A stretch of 64,000 nt of DNA from contig JAGUCH010000004.1 in the NCBI GenBank assembly GCA_019096065.1, positions 5,704,001 through 5,768,000 of the forward strand. The letters are read 5' to 3'. The position numbers were made by a program, and so were the translations under genes. The first letter of the stretch is position 1; each line of letters begins with the position of its first letter. Shown here piece by piece: positions 32,076 to 42,108 of this stretch. This DNA comes from Paracyclopina nana. Its lineage: Eukaryota; Arthropoda; Copepoda; Cyclopoida; Cyclopettidae. Under the pieces are notes generated by a model, which saw only the letters and a program-made list of their open reading frames with translations, had not been told where the DNA came from and did no database searches.

Positions 32076-34294
32076 CAAGATTGCCAGCATTAGAGAAAAA
32101 ATTGGACCAGCTATCGAAAGAAGCAGTGGGCCTGACTGGAGGGGACCTCGGAAGTTCCCCCAAGACAAGCAACGAGGCATCTGACCACGGAAGTCAGAGC
32201 CAAAAAGAAAGCCCAGATGTCATAGCCCTGACGGCAAGCGACACGAAGTCATGGAGAACACTGCCAATAGAAATTGCCGCGAGCAGTACCTTCGAAAATT
32301 ACTTGCCAATCAACATGGTCCTGGATGAAGGGTCAAGCTTGACAATAATCGATCCACAACTTAAGGAGGATTTGGAACTGGATGGAAAGGAGGAGATACT
32401 GAAAGTGCACGTTGTGGGAGATGGCGAAGTAATAAAGAGAAGGTCACATCAAACAGAGGTCTTCATTCGAGCCAGGGGAGGAAAGAGGTGGTTCAAGCTG
32501 CGAGCAAAAACTTTTGGGCTTCCAGCTGCGATTGAACCGGTCGATCCCAATAATATTAAGACAAGTTATAAAGAAATAAGCCGCATCAACTTCCCAGCAC
32601 CAGTGGATGGACCAGTCAGAATGCTCTTGGGTTTTGACAATCTACAACTAATGAGGAGTATCCAAGACATCTATGTTCACAATGGACCACTGGTGAGGAA
32701 GACCCCGCTTGGATGGACAATGCTATATCATCCTAAAACGGGAGGACATGACGTCGCAATGATGGTCAGCGACTGGGGACAATACAATGCGGGCATGGCA
32801 CTAAAGGATAGTGAGCTGCAGTTCATCGTGGACAGAAGCAATGGAATAGAGGCATTGGGAATCGACAGGGACGAAACAAGGTCTAAAAGACTCACACTCG
32901 CTGATGAAATCGCCCTTAAGAAAATGCAAACTTCAATAACACAAGACGAAGAAGGCCACTACGTGGTTGACATTCCATGGATCGAAGAGCCACCTAACCT
33001 ACCCGAAAATTGGGAAAAAGCAAAAAGAATCCAAGCAGGGATAGATATGACACACAAGGTGGATGAAGAAGTGCAAGCCGCAGTGGAATCAACAATGAAA
33101 GACTATTTGGAAAAGGGAATCATTGAGGCGGTTCCGGAATCAGAGTGGAAAAAAGGATTTTGGCTGACCTTCTTCTGCGTGGCAAAGAGGTCAAGCCTGA
33201 CAACGAAATTTCGCTTCGTCTACAATGCAGCCCAAAAGTTCGAAGGGATCAGCATCAACGACTGCCAATACACAGGACCCAACTTTTTGGAGGACATATT
33301 TGACATGTTAATACGATTCAGGTTCGGTGATGTGGCGGTCGCAGCAGACATAGAAAAGATGTACTTGATGATCGGAGTACCACCCAAGGATAGAAAGTAC
33401 TTGAGGATTTGGGTATTCGGCAAGGCCTATCAATTCAAAAGATGGCCATTTGGACTGAGAGCCGCCCCAAGCGTCGCTAACTTCGTGGTAAAACACCATT
33501 TGGCGATGTATGGATCAGAGGAATTGAAGAAGCACATCCAGATCTACATGGACGACATGTTGGTGGCCTTCCCGGATGAAGAGGTGGCCCAAAGAGTAAC
33601 AAAGGAAGCAACCGAGCTACTAGGAAAATGCGGAATGAAGCTAAGAAAATTTGTTTCAAATTCAAGAAAAGTCTTAGCGAGCATCCCAATCGAGTACCAG
33701 GAAAAGTCACTGACACTGGAAGGCAGTGACGGAGGACAAGTGTTGCACTCAACGTTGGGAATCAGTTGGAACACAGAAAAGGACGAATTGGGGTACAAGT
33801 TTGTGAAGCCGGATTTGACAAAAATAACAAAGAGAACAATTTTGGCCGTACTACATAAAGTCTTCGACCCTCTTGGAATTTTGGCACCCTTCATGATCTA
33901 CGGACGAGAAAGCTTCCAATGGATCTGCATGGCTGAAAAAGAAGTCAAAATAAAGTGGGACACAAACCTCACCACGATCGACAACGACCTAGTCAAAAAA
34001 GCACTGAAAAGGTTTGAAAAATGGATCGGACAACTAGAAGAAGCATCTAAAGTGAGCTACCCACGGAAGGTAGCCACTAAAGCTCAGGAGAGCAGGTTCC
34101 ACATGTCGAGCGACGGATCAGACATTGGTTTTGGATGCACTGTAAGCGTGGATGACGGGAAAGGCAACATCAATGTGCTAACAACAAAGGCGAAACTTCA
34201 GAAGCCGAAAAAGCACACGATTCCAAAAGTAGAACTAGCAGGAGCTCTCATGTCAGCGAGGCTGTCCAACAGGCTGAGAGAAATGTTCAAATAA
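31991..34294 (+). CDS. pol: Pol part 1: protease, reverse transcriptase, start of RNase H
   Basis: Open in frame 2 from 31991, after a stop at 31988-31990; no ATG is needed if made by frameshift from gag. An aspartic-protease-like VLDEGSSLTIID motif lies near 32320. The RT palm has FRFVYNAAQKFEGI, VAVAADIEKMYLMIGVP and the catalytic IYMDDMLVAF near 33540. The peptidase A17/RNase H region of Pao elements follows (HMSSDGSDIGFGC, IPKVELAGALMSARL). The frame is cut by TAA at 34292-34294, inside the RNase H region; the same frame continues with Pao-like sequence right after the stop. Confidence 0.93.
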   Translation, partial: QAARQHCQKIIRRRHYTAALLASIEQRLARLPALEKKLDQLSKEAVGLTGGDLGSSPKTSNEASDHGSQSQKESPDVIALTASDTKSWRTLPIEIAASSTFENYLPINMVLDEGSSLTIIDPQLKEDLELDGKEEILKVHVVGDGEVIKRRSHQTEVFIRARGGKRWFKLRAKTFGLPAAIEPVDPNNIKTSYKEISRINFPAPVDGPVRMLLGFDNLQLMRSIQDIYVHNGPLVRKTPLGWTMLYHPKTGGHDVAMMVSDWGQYNAGMALKDSELQFIVDRSNGIEALGIDRDETRSKRLTLADEIALKKMQTSITQDEEGHYVVDIPWIEEPPNLPENWEKAKRIQAGIDMTHKVDEEVQAAVESTMKDYLEKGIIEAVPESEWKKGFWLTFFCVAKRSSLTTKFRFVYNAAQKFEGISINDCQYTGPNFLEDIFDMLIRFRFGDVAVAADIEKMYLMIGVPPKDRKYLRIWVFGKAYQFKRWPFGLRAAPSVANFVVKHHLAMYGSEELKKHIQIYMDDMLVAFPDEEVAQRVTKEATELLGKCGMKLRKFVSNSRKVLASIPIEYQEKSLTLEGSDGGQVLHSTLGISWNTEKDELGYKFVKPDLTKITKRTILAVLHKVFDPLGILAPFMIYGRESFQWICMAEKEVKIKWDTNLTTIDNDLVKKALKRFEKWIGQLEEASKVSYPRKVATKAQESRFHMSSDGSDIGFGCTVSVDDGKGNINVLTTKAKLQKPKKHTIPKVELAGALMSARLSNRLREMFK

Positions 34295-36222
34295 AAAAGA
34301 GAAGATATCCACTATTGGGTCGACAACAAGCCAGTAATATGTTGGATTAGAAAGCCAGGAGTGGAGAGAGAAGTCTTCATCCGGAACAGAACCATCGAAA
34401 TCAGTGACACCACGGAGCTGGAACAATGGAACTACATCAACACAATGGACAACCCGAGTGACCTGGCCTCGAGAGGTTGCACGATCAGTGACCTCAAAAA
34501 TGATACGAAATACTGGAAAGGACCAGAATTTTGGAAAAATGAAAAGGAAGAATGGCCAGTGTACGAACTTGAAGTCACCGAGGATGAGTTGGCGGGAACA
34601 ATTGACAAAATCTTCTTAACGGGCCTCGGACGCCCAGTAAGGTTGATATGCGATCAGAAAGCCAACATCATGGATCACGCTGTCAAACTCAACAATGAGA
34701 CCGGTGTAGCGAGAGCAAGACAAATCTTTAGGAGACTACAAAAGTTACCACTAAAAGAAAACACATATAGGTGGCCAATACTTGTGCGTGGACTGACAAG
34801 AGTTAAAAACCTGCCTAACGTGGAAGATGTGCTCCCACTAGAACTGCTGGCAGAGACAGTAACAGAACTGATTGTCTTGGGTCAGTGGAGAACATTGCAG
34901 TCCGAAATCACGTACTACGAGAAGAATGGAGTTTGGCAGTCGAAGGAGATCAGGAAATACTGCCCAGTATTTGACGAAGACGGTGTATTGAGGCTACTGA
35001 CGAGAAACATAAAGCCGAAAGACTTGCCCCAGAGCAGAATATACCCAATATGGATGGAAAAATCATGGGTGTTCACGCTAATTGTGTGGCAAGAGCACGT
35101 CACTAATGGACATCTGGCCTCTGATCCACTGTGGCTCAAACTGACGGAGAAGTTTGGGGGACCAAATGTGAGAAAACTGGCAAGGAAAGTACATGCACAG
35201 TGCCCGCAATGCACGAAATGGCGATCAAAGATGCTCACACAATTGATGGGACCGTCACCGGATCTGGAGCTCGAAAACGTAAAGCCATGCAAAAAGATTG
35301 CAATGGATTTTACCGGGTTCTACACAGTGGAACTCAAGGGAGAGAAATTCAAAGCATACGTGTTAGTGACGGTGTGTATTCAAACAAAAGTAGTTACATT
35401 GGAGGCAACACTGGGAAGAAACACCGAGGCCTTGATCTTAGCCATTCAAAGGTTGACGGCAAGAAGAGGACCAGTCACAGTCATGTACAGTGACAATGAG
35501 GGATCCTTTGAAAAACTTGGTATCAAGATCAACAAACTGCCTGAAAAGAGAAAAAGACACGAAGATTCTGAAGTGGATTGGGCAAAAATCAAACTCACAG
35601 TGGGGGAAAAAGTGCGCGAATGGTACTTCAATCCACCAAGAGACCATGAAGCAAATGGGATGGTAGAAAGTCACGTGCGACTAGTTAAGCGGGCCTTGGA
35701 AGCCTGCGAACATGGCACCCAGGACTTCGAAGTCTTCAGAACTATGGTGGCAATGGCAGAAGATCAACTGAATGGCAAGCCCTTAGCAGTACTGAAAGAA
35801 AAGGACGGTTATAGAATCATAACACCAAATCATTTGATCAGTGGACGATCAGGAGAGGGAGCATTCGTGGAGATTGGCGCGCAGTTTTCTGAAAAGTTAA
35901 AGAAATTGGCGGAGCACACGGCAAAAATGCAAAAAACATGGATGGACTTTTACTTGCAGACAATGCATGTGAGAAACAAGTGGAACATCGAGAAAGAAAG
36001 TGTCAAAGTAGGCGATAGAGTAATAGTTGCAACTAAAGATCTGTAGAAACACCGCCCACGATGGGAGGTAGGCACAGTAGAGAAAACATTATTAGGCGAA
36101 GATGGCAAAGTAAGGACTGCAATGGTGAGAACAAGCAAGCATGGATTACTAGAAAGAGGCATAAGGCAGCTCGCCCTGTGCCAAAACTTACCACTGATCC
36201 AAGATGATGACCAAGAACAATG
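34295..36222 (+). CDS. pol: Pol part 2: rest of RNase H and integrase, with a second in-frame stop
   Basis: Same frame as part 1 directly after TAA; the first ATG is at 34361. It begins with the WVDNKPVICWI strand, then integrase with an HHCC-type region (HVTNGHLASDPLWLKL, CPQCTKW). The DDE catalytic core has Asp in MDFTGFY, Asp in MYSDNEGSFEKLG and Glu in NGMVESHVRLVK. A TAG at 36044-36046 interrupts the frame just before the usual C-terminal DUF5641-like tail (RPRWEVGTVEK, 36047-36222), which is intact but separated. The two stops look like nonsense changes, since frame and similarity continue on both sides. Confidence 0.88.
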
Positions 36223-37958
36223 AAGAACAATCACCAAGCAACCTTACATTTAGCCAAAAACAAAGCCAAACATATAACGCAACTATTAGTCACGAAACCT
36301 ACCGCGCGCCGGAAATAAGACACAAAATAAATAAACTCGCGAAAACACAGCACGTTAAAGAAAAACCGCCAAAATTGGACGAAAAGAATTCGACCTCGCG
36401 AAGGCCGTATTTGGGCAAAAAACTTCGCCTAGGAGGGTTAACTACTACGATTGTGAGTACAATAAAGTCCATTTTAACAATACTCAACAAAAAATTCCAC
36501 AAACTAGTGAGAATATCGAGCCAAATCCGTGAAGTACTGCTGGTTAACGAAAACAAAATGCCGTCAGGGAGAGAAAGAAGAGGCCGCAGTCGGAGCAGAA
36601 GCAACTCAAGGGAGCGAGACAACCGAAGGAAGATCGATAGATCAAGATCGAGCAACATCAAACGAGAGGAAGATAGACGGAGGGAAGAAGAACGGCGAGA
36701 AAAGGAAAGAAAACTGATCGAGAACGCCAATAAGAGGAGCCGAGAAAAAAGCGCTTCAACCTCAAATGAAGCAAGAACGCCAAAACTTGAGCGATCAAGC
36801 CCCGGACGCTTGACGCCCAAGTTGAAGGCAAGACTCGGGCCAAGGATCGGGTCGGAGAGCAGCCAGGAAGAAAGTAGCCCGAGAACAACAAATCAACCTC
36901 CAGACCCGTCACTTGAGGAAATGATAAGAAGATGGTCGGAGAGAACAGGAGCACGCATTGTAATCTACGATGATTACAATGTCGAAGAGATGAGGGAAAT
37001 CTTCGAAAGGTACTACCATGACCCCGGAACGATTATTCTGGGAAGCACTCTGAATTTCGGACCGCGAGACGAAAAACTGTACCTGTCGAATAAAAATAGA
37101 AAAAAAGGCCAGCAGATAGACTTGCTGAAAGCTTTGGTACGAGCTATCCAACTATATCATGGAGTACCCCCAAATGAAGCGATGCTCATTTCACATGGAG
37201 CTCAATACGTCAGGATTGTCGAGAGCTATGGAAGAATGCCAGAACAACCCGTACTAGAAGACGAAGACAGACTTCAATTCCTGGCAGCTAGGCAGATATT
37301 GGAACAAGAGGCCATGGGATCAATGGATTCAGGAATGGAGGTCAGAGACCTATTCAAGGCCATCGAGAATGGAAAAGGAATGGCGCCAATGCCGGAAATA
37401 GCCAAAGTGCTAAATGATGGAAAAAACGCGAACACGCTATACTTGAAAAGAACAGCGAACATCTTGACGAACCAAGATGTAAAAGATCTGGCAGCGGTCA
37501 AGAAAGGCTTTAGGACGCGAGAGAGCCTGCAGGAAGCATTGGACTGGTTGAAGCAGGCATGCAAGCTCGAAGGAAGGAACGTAAAAATGATAGAAACAGA
37601 AGAAAAGGCAGAACAAACACCGGAAGATATGCTGCCAGTACGAGAAAAAGTAGTCATCCAAACAATTGAGAAGATTGTAGAGGTTCAAAGGGCATCGACC
37701 CTCGGTAGTTCGAGCCCAGAACCAATGGAAGTGGAACCAACGACATCCAAGGCAAGAACATCAGCATCATCTACAAAAAGCGTCAACATAATACCGGCAG
37801 GAGCTGAGGACGAATATTATGAGAGTCCCAGGCGAAGATATGCTCTACGTACCAAAAAAAAGGTCGCGATCATCATCAGGGACAAGACAAGACTTCAAAC
37901 CGCCAATGGAAGACTCGAAAAAACCAAAAATGAAGTTCAAAAATTGTCCCGATATTGA
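36204..37958 (+). CDS. ORF3a: Arg/Ser-rich protein downstream of pol (unknown)
   Basis: 584 residues in frame 0; it overlaps the end of pol. A second good start, MPSGRERRGRSRSRS, lies at 36558 and may be the true one. The N-part is an RS-type, strongly basic charged stretch up to about residue 215. The middle is mixed alpha/beta (RIVIYDDYNVEEMREIFERY; LLKALVRAIQLYHGVPPNEA). A Lys/Glu helix and a basic C-end (SPRRRYALRTKKK) follow. There is no signal peptide and no membrane segment, so it is not an envelope protein. It overlaps ORF3b from 37819, where an A8 run (37854-37861) may allow slippage between the frames. Function unknown. Confidence 0.75.
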   Translation: MMTKNNEEQSPSNLTFSQKQSQTYNATISHETYRAPEIRHKINKLAKTQHVKEKPPKLDEKNSTSRRPYLGKKLRLGGLTTTIVSTIKSILTILNKKFHKLVRISSQIREVLLVNENKMPSGRERRGRSRSRSNSRERDNRRKIDRSRSSNIKREEDRRREEERREKERKLIENANKRSREKSASTSNEARTPKLERSSPGRLTPKLKARLGPRIGSESSQEESSPRTTNQPPDPSLEEMIRRWSERTGARIVIYDDYNVEEMREIFERYYHDPGTIILGSTLNFGPRDEKLYLSNKNRKKGQQIDLLKALVRAIQLYHGVPPNEAMLISHGAQYVRIVESYGRMPEQPVLEDEDRLQFLAARQILEQEAMGSMDSGMEVRDLFKAIENGKGMAPMPEIAKVLNDGKNANTLYLKRTANILTNQDVKDLAAVKKGFRTRESLQEALDWLKQACKLEGRNVKMIETEEKAEQTPEDMLPVREKVVIQTIEKIVEVQRASTLGSSSPEPMEVEPTTSKARTSASSTKSVNIIPAGAEDEYYESPRRRYALRTKKKVAIIIRDKTRLQTANGRLEKTKNEVQKLSRY

Positions 37959-39546
37959 ATTGGGAATGATAATCGGCGCAGCGGAAGAAGAAAGATACTC
38001 GACAAAGAAGTGCAAAGTCCACCTCTGTCAATCAACAAACCCATTCAGACCAGAGGAATGTGTCAATCGTAAAGAGGAAATATTCCCACCTCTAACTGTC
38101 AAAGACGCACTGAGGAACGCAACAATGGCGAAAGGCACGAAATATGATCTATTCGACGCAAAGAAACGAGTAACATACATTCTTGGAAGAACAAATGACT
38201 CGAGGAACGAGTTCTGCTCGGAGCATTGGGAGGAAATCGAGGCGAAACTGGAGATCAAAGGATTCTTTAAAGAAATCCTCGACACCAGGATTATGACGAT
38301 TGATACGGAAGGGATGTCAGAAAAGTACAAGAACACCTACATTGAAGGCCAAGAGCTCACAGTAGGTGAACACAGAGATATCTTTGCCTACGCCCATTTT
38401 GGAGCCATGAATGGGATAGCATTGGGAATCAGGGTGATGTTTTCTCGGCTACAAAATCATGGGACAAGAAATCCCTCAAAGAATTAAAGGACTCCTACAA
38501 GATAAGCGAGTCTGCAAAGTCCAATTCGGAAAAAAAGAGTCAGAGCAAGAGTTGTGAACTGGGTAGACGCACAGCATTTAGTCATGCTACTCGACCCACA
38601 GATGAGCTCAATCAACCCAAAATCCGGAAAGGATGGAGCATTGGTGATCATGGGCGTGGAGAATAGAATTCAAAAGGTCGACTATCGCGTGGAACATCGA
38701 GCAATTGATGTAGACAAGTACGAAGAAAAGATCCTATACTACGACAGGCAAGACTTGTTCACGCCATTAGCATGCCTAGAATTAGTGGCAGCGAGCTCGG
38801 TCTTGCGAGTGGGAGGTGACGATAATGCTGATTGTCGTGGCTACATGATGTTTTGGTTGGCACAACTACGAGACAGACCATTCAAATTCGGTGGACAAGC
38901 AATTCGTGTCTACGAAGGTCTTCTAGAGGGCCACGGACGCCCTCGGAGGACCATTGTGGACGATGGGTTGCAGGGGCTGAAGTATACGAACCTAAAGTAC
39001 AACACGGAGAAAACTGTCGTGGAGAACTTCAGGGACTTCGATAAGGAATTTCAGCTGCAAAAATGGTACCTGAAAAAAGAAGAACGAAGCGAAGTATCGC
39101 AGTTCGAGACGGATATGGTCAGCTACATCGAGAATTGGCACAGCGACGGAGTAGTTCACGATGCCATTGAATTGGCGATGGCCCCACCAGAAACCATGGA
39201 ACAAGGGATGACAATAGAAACACCACATCCGTGCCGTAAGTGTGGTAGAAATGATCACAAAGACAAGGATTGCGACGAGAAGGCAAACTGCATGAACTGC
39301 TTCTCCAGCAACCACAAAACCGACGCGTGCACATATTACGCGGTGAGATGCCAGTTGTGTGGAGACTTCGGACATGCACAGCAAATGCACATGACAAGAG
39401 ACTTGGTGCAGCTGCACGTGAAGAAGCGAGTGGTGGCTTATAGACACGCAATTGGAGCGGTCACTCTTGACAGAAATGCACGCTTCAAGGCAATCAAGGA
39501 GCGGGATGGCATGTCATTCAAAAGAGTCGACAAGCACAGAAAATGA
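37819..39546 (+). CDS. ORF3b: IDTEG-motif and zinc-knuckle protein, frame broken
   Basis: Frame +1 relative to ORF3a. The first open part (37819-38487) begins with basic KKRSRSSSG and holds RIMTIDTEGM, reminiscent of the first DxE motif of DnaQ/DEDD exonucleases. The second part (38554-39546) holds VDAQHLVMLL and LACLELVAASSVL, then three zinc knuckles: CRKCGRNDHKDKDC, CMNCFSSNHKTDAC and CQLCGDFGHAQQMH, the last with His as fourth ligand. Between about 38440 and 38540 the protein-like reading lies in a different frame, so two compensating indels are likely. The exonuclease idea is weak: the expected second and third acidic motifs are not clear. Nucleic-acid binding is well supported. Confidence 0.65.
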
Positions 39547-39671
39547 AGACAACGAGAAGAAAAGGCAGAGGGAGATACTCCTCTTCGTAGAATATCGATA
39601 AATTATATTGTAATTCATTGAGAAAATTTCATGTATATCGGGATCTCAGCTAGCTTGGTTGTAGCGATCGC

Positions 39672-39680
39672 AAGGGGGAC
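39672..39680 (+). other. Polypurine tract before the 3' LTR
   Basis: AAGGGGGAC immediately upstream of the 3' LTR, the expected site for plus-strand DNA priming. Confidence 0.7.
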
Positions 39681-39999
39681 TGTAAAGACCGAGACTTGTA
39701 TTGCGATACGCCGACAACAACAGCTGAGACATCACGCGGAAAATAGCTGTCAAAACTGCCACTTTTACCGCGCAAAGTTCAGTTACATTCTAGATTTCAA
39801 CCGATCGACAATAAAACGTCTTTTACTTGTGATCTCTAGAGTTTGACCAGGTTTATTCAGAGCGATTTCAACCAAGTTTCTAACCGTATTCATCGACGAT
39901 TCATTGTGGTTCTTCACTTGCTTTTGGATCACTCTGTTCAGATTGATTCATCGGAGCTTCGAGCTTCAGACTTCAGACTTCATCGTGATTACTCGAACA
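39681..39999 (+). repeat. 3' LTR
   Basis: 319 bp, identical to the 5' LTR except A at 39692. Contains the CAATAAAA poly(A) signal. Followed by AAGGT, a possible mutated target duplication. Confidence 0.97.
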
Positions 40000-40306
40000 A
40001 AGGTATATGTCATTGTATTTTGCAATGGAATTTCGATGAAATGTATTTTAATTGCATAATACTATTTGGCCACAATCGGAACTCCATGCTTTTCTGTGAA
40101 CCTTCCTCTACTTGGTTGACTAAAACATGGATTTCGTACTTTCCGCCCTTGCTCCAAAAAATAGGTCATTTTTTGTAACGCTTCAATTTCGAGGTTAGAA
40201 TTTTCGTTTTTTGTCTAGCGAGAGCAGGAGGAAAACTAGTTTGCTGTCTCTAAGTGAGCTAAATTCTTTTTAATTCGAGACAGTGTGCTCCTTCAGTGGG
40301 AATTAT
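40000..40306. other. Flank right of the retrotransposon
   Basis: AT-rich sequence up to the channel gene; it presumably holds that gene's promoter. Nothing else seen. Confidence 0.4.
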
Positions 40307-41716
40307 ATGCTTGCCGGGATGGCCAAGTGTATTGTTTTGCTCATATTTATTTCTTTAGAATGGATGTGCCTTGTGTGTGATGGGGCTGAAATGCATCAAA
40401 ACCTCATACCACAATCCTATAATAAGCACCACCATCCTGGAGGTAATAATTAAAAAGCTCATATTGAACTGGCACTTTTAAATTTGCTCAAATATCCAGA
40501 AGCCAATGGAAATATTACCGAGGTACAGTTTCACACGTCCATCATTGATATGAATGTTTTTGAAAGTCCCGAGGGAAATGTAAGTTTGCTTTTTGTTGAC
40601 AATTCTATTGGGCTTTTTAACGAAAGTACGTCTGTTAGTATTTGGACGTTGAGCTGTTTTTGTCCACGAAATGGCTGGACAAAAGACTCGTTAATGTATC
40701 TGAAAAAGTGTTCGTTTTGCCAATGACGTATTTCGAGCAATTGTGGAGACCTCAGGTCTTTTTTCGGTCCGCCACAGATGTCAAGCTCATCCAATTGCCA
40801 ACCAACAACGAGCTCGTGAGAATTTACCACTCAAACCTTGTTCTTCATATGTCAAAGTAGGCCACGTTTCACTCAAAAAGTATCACGATTTAAAATAACC
40901 CTACAATGCCACTTTTTCATATTTCTAGGCTGAATGTGAGGATTCCTTGTCCCATGAACAAATCTAAATTTCCTCATGACTTTCAGACATGCAAAATATT
41001 TATTGAGTCAGGTAAAAATGTAGCAGAACTAAAAAAAGAAGCATAATTAATCATCATCGCCTCAATATTCAGTGTCATTGTCTGTCAACGATTTGTTGTT
41101 CAAGTGGGACACGTTGCCCATCACAGTGGGCACTGATGGTTTGATGAGCTTCGATTTGGTTGATTCAAGCTCTTCATCCTTCTCTGAAAAATACATTTCT
41201 GGTACAGCTTATTCAAATGAATAGGCTCGATTGAAGCATGATTTTTTTTATAGGCACGTTTAGCTGTCTTGAGCTTTCGTTGACGCTGAAAAGGAAAGTT
41301 ATGGGCTATGTAGCCAAGTTGTACATACCCTTATGGATTCTCATTATCCTTTCCTGGGTCTCATTATGCCTAGACCGTAAAGAAATGAGGGATAAAGCTA
41401 CTCTTTGCATTGGAGTCATCATATCAATGATTTTATTGCAAACTGGCACATTTCACACACATACTGAACTGACAGCAATGGACAGCTACTTTATGTACTG
41501 CATATTTCAAACACTGACCTGCCTGGTTGTGAACTTTATTGCTTACAAGCATCAAGATACTGAGGTAACGAGCTTGATTGACATTGCTTACGTAATCAAT
41601 TGTAGCTTTTGCAGAAGGACTCATTTGGAAGGGTTTTCAGCCTCGTCAGGTTCGGATTTCCTCTCGGCTTTGTTATTTTCAATTTAGCATACTGGTTAAT
41701 GGTAATGCTGACTTGA
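40307..41716 (+). CDS. Cys-loop ligand-gated ion channel subunit, minimal form
   Basis: Pentameric receptor-channel subunit. Seven exons: 40307-40442, 40500-40579, 40639-40856, 40929-41011, 41073-41201, 41254-41564 and 41606-41716, 1068 nt, 355 residues. Signal peptide (CIVLLIFISLEWMCLVC), then an extracellular beta-domain with VELFLSTKWLDKRL, LWRPQVFF and the Cys loop CPMNKSKFPHDFQTC with exactly 13 residues between cysteines. M1 (KLYIPLWILIILSWVSLCLD), M2 (LCIGVIISMILLQTGT), M3 (YFMYCIFQTLTCLVVNFIAY) and M4 at the very end (FPLGFVIFNLAYWLMVML). The M3-M4 loop is only about 20 residues, far shorter than usual. No PAR motif before M2, so anion selectivity cannot be assumed. Confidence 0.9.
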
Positions 41717-41799
41717 ATGAATGCAGGCTATTTTTGAATGGGCTAAATAAACTTTGTCGAACCCGTAACCTGATAGTAATTGCGACGATTTCACATCCA

Positions 41800-41805
41800 T
41801 ATAAA
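41800..41805 (+). promoter_or_regulatory. TATA box of the small secreted peptide gene
   Basis: TATAAA, with a TCAGTC initiator at 41833-41838 and the start codon at 41857. Confidence 0.7.
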
Positions 41806-41856
41806 GTGAAGGGAGCCTTCGCGGCCTTCAATTCAGTCTGATATCTCAAGCTCACC

Positions 41857-42108
41857 ATGAAACTCGTTCTAGTCGCGGCATTGGCAGTCATTTTGTTCAC
41901 TGAATCTGGGCCTCAAGTCAACGGGAAGTTTTACTTTAGCTCAATCTACCCGTTCCCTTTGCGTAAATTTGAGTTCAAACGAATGGCTCCAAGATGGAAC
42001 ATTGGCAATGTTCATTCTGAGCTATTGATCGAGCGTGAAAATCTTACTGATCAAGATAACGAAATACCGTCGACATTCAGGCTAAGAAAAAGGGCACACA
42101 TCGGCTAA
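41857..42108 (+). CDS. Small secreted peptide, possible neuropeptide precursor
   Basis: 83 residues, single exon. A clear signal peptide (KLVLVAALAVILF...) ends near residue 22. The remainder has no cysteine and two KR dibasic sites: KFYFSSIYPFPLRKFEF then KR, a 36-residue segment starting MAPRWNIGN, then KR and a final AHIG. Dibasic sites after a signal peptide fit a prohormone cut by convertases; a C-terminal Gly could become an amide. An antimicrobial peptide is the alternative. It has its own TATA box, initiator and AATAAA near 42174. No known family recognised. Confidence 0.7.
   Translation: MKLVLVAALAVILFTESGPQVNGKFYFSSIYPFPLRKFEFKRMAPRWNIGNVHSELLIERENLTDQDNEIPSTFRLRKRAHIG

Larger units (their letters stand above)
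29239..39999 (+). mobile_element. BEL/Pao LTR retrotransposon with an extra 3' ORF, 10.76 kb
   Basis: A full-length element: two 319-bp LTRs, primer binding site, gag, protease-RT-RNase H-integrase in BEL/Pao order, an extra ORF region and a purine tract. The LTRs begin TGTAAAGACC and end CGAACA and differ at a single base (29250 G versus 39692 A), so insertion is recent. Flanking pentamers AAGTT (29234-29238) and AAGGT (40000-40004) may be a 5-bp target duplication with one change. All genes are on the plus strand. This copy carries in-frame stops in pol and frame changes in ORF3, so it is probably not autonomous as written. Confidence 0.95.

Noticed and set aside
36204-39546. Envelope (env) gene of the retrotransposon
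   Set aside because: No signal peptide, no membrane span, no fusion-protein features in any of the ORFs after pol.
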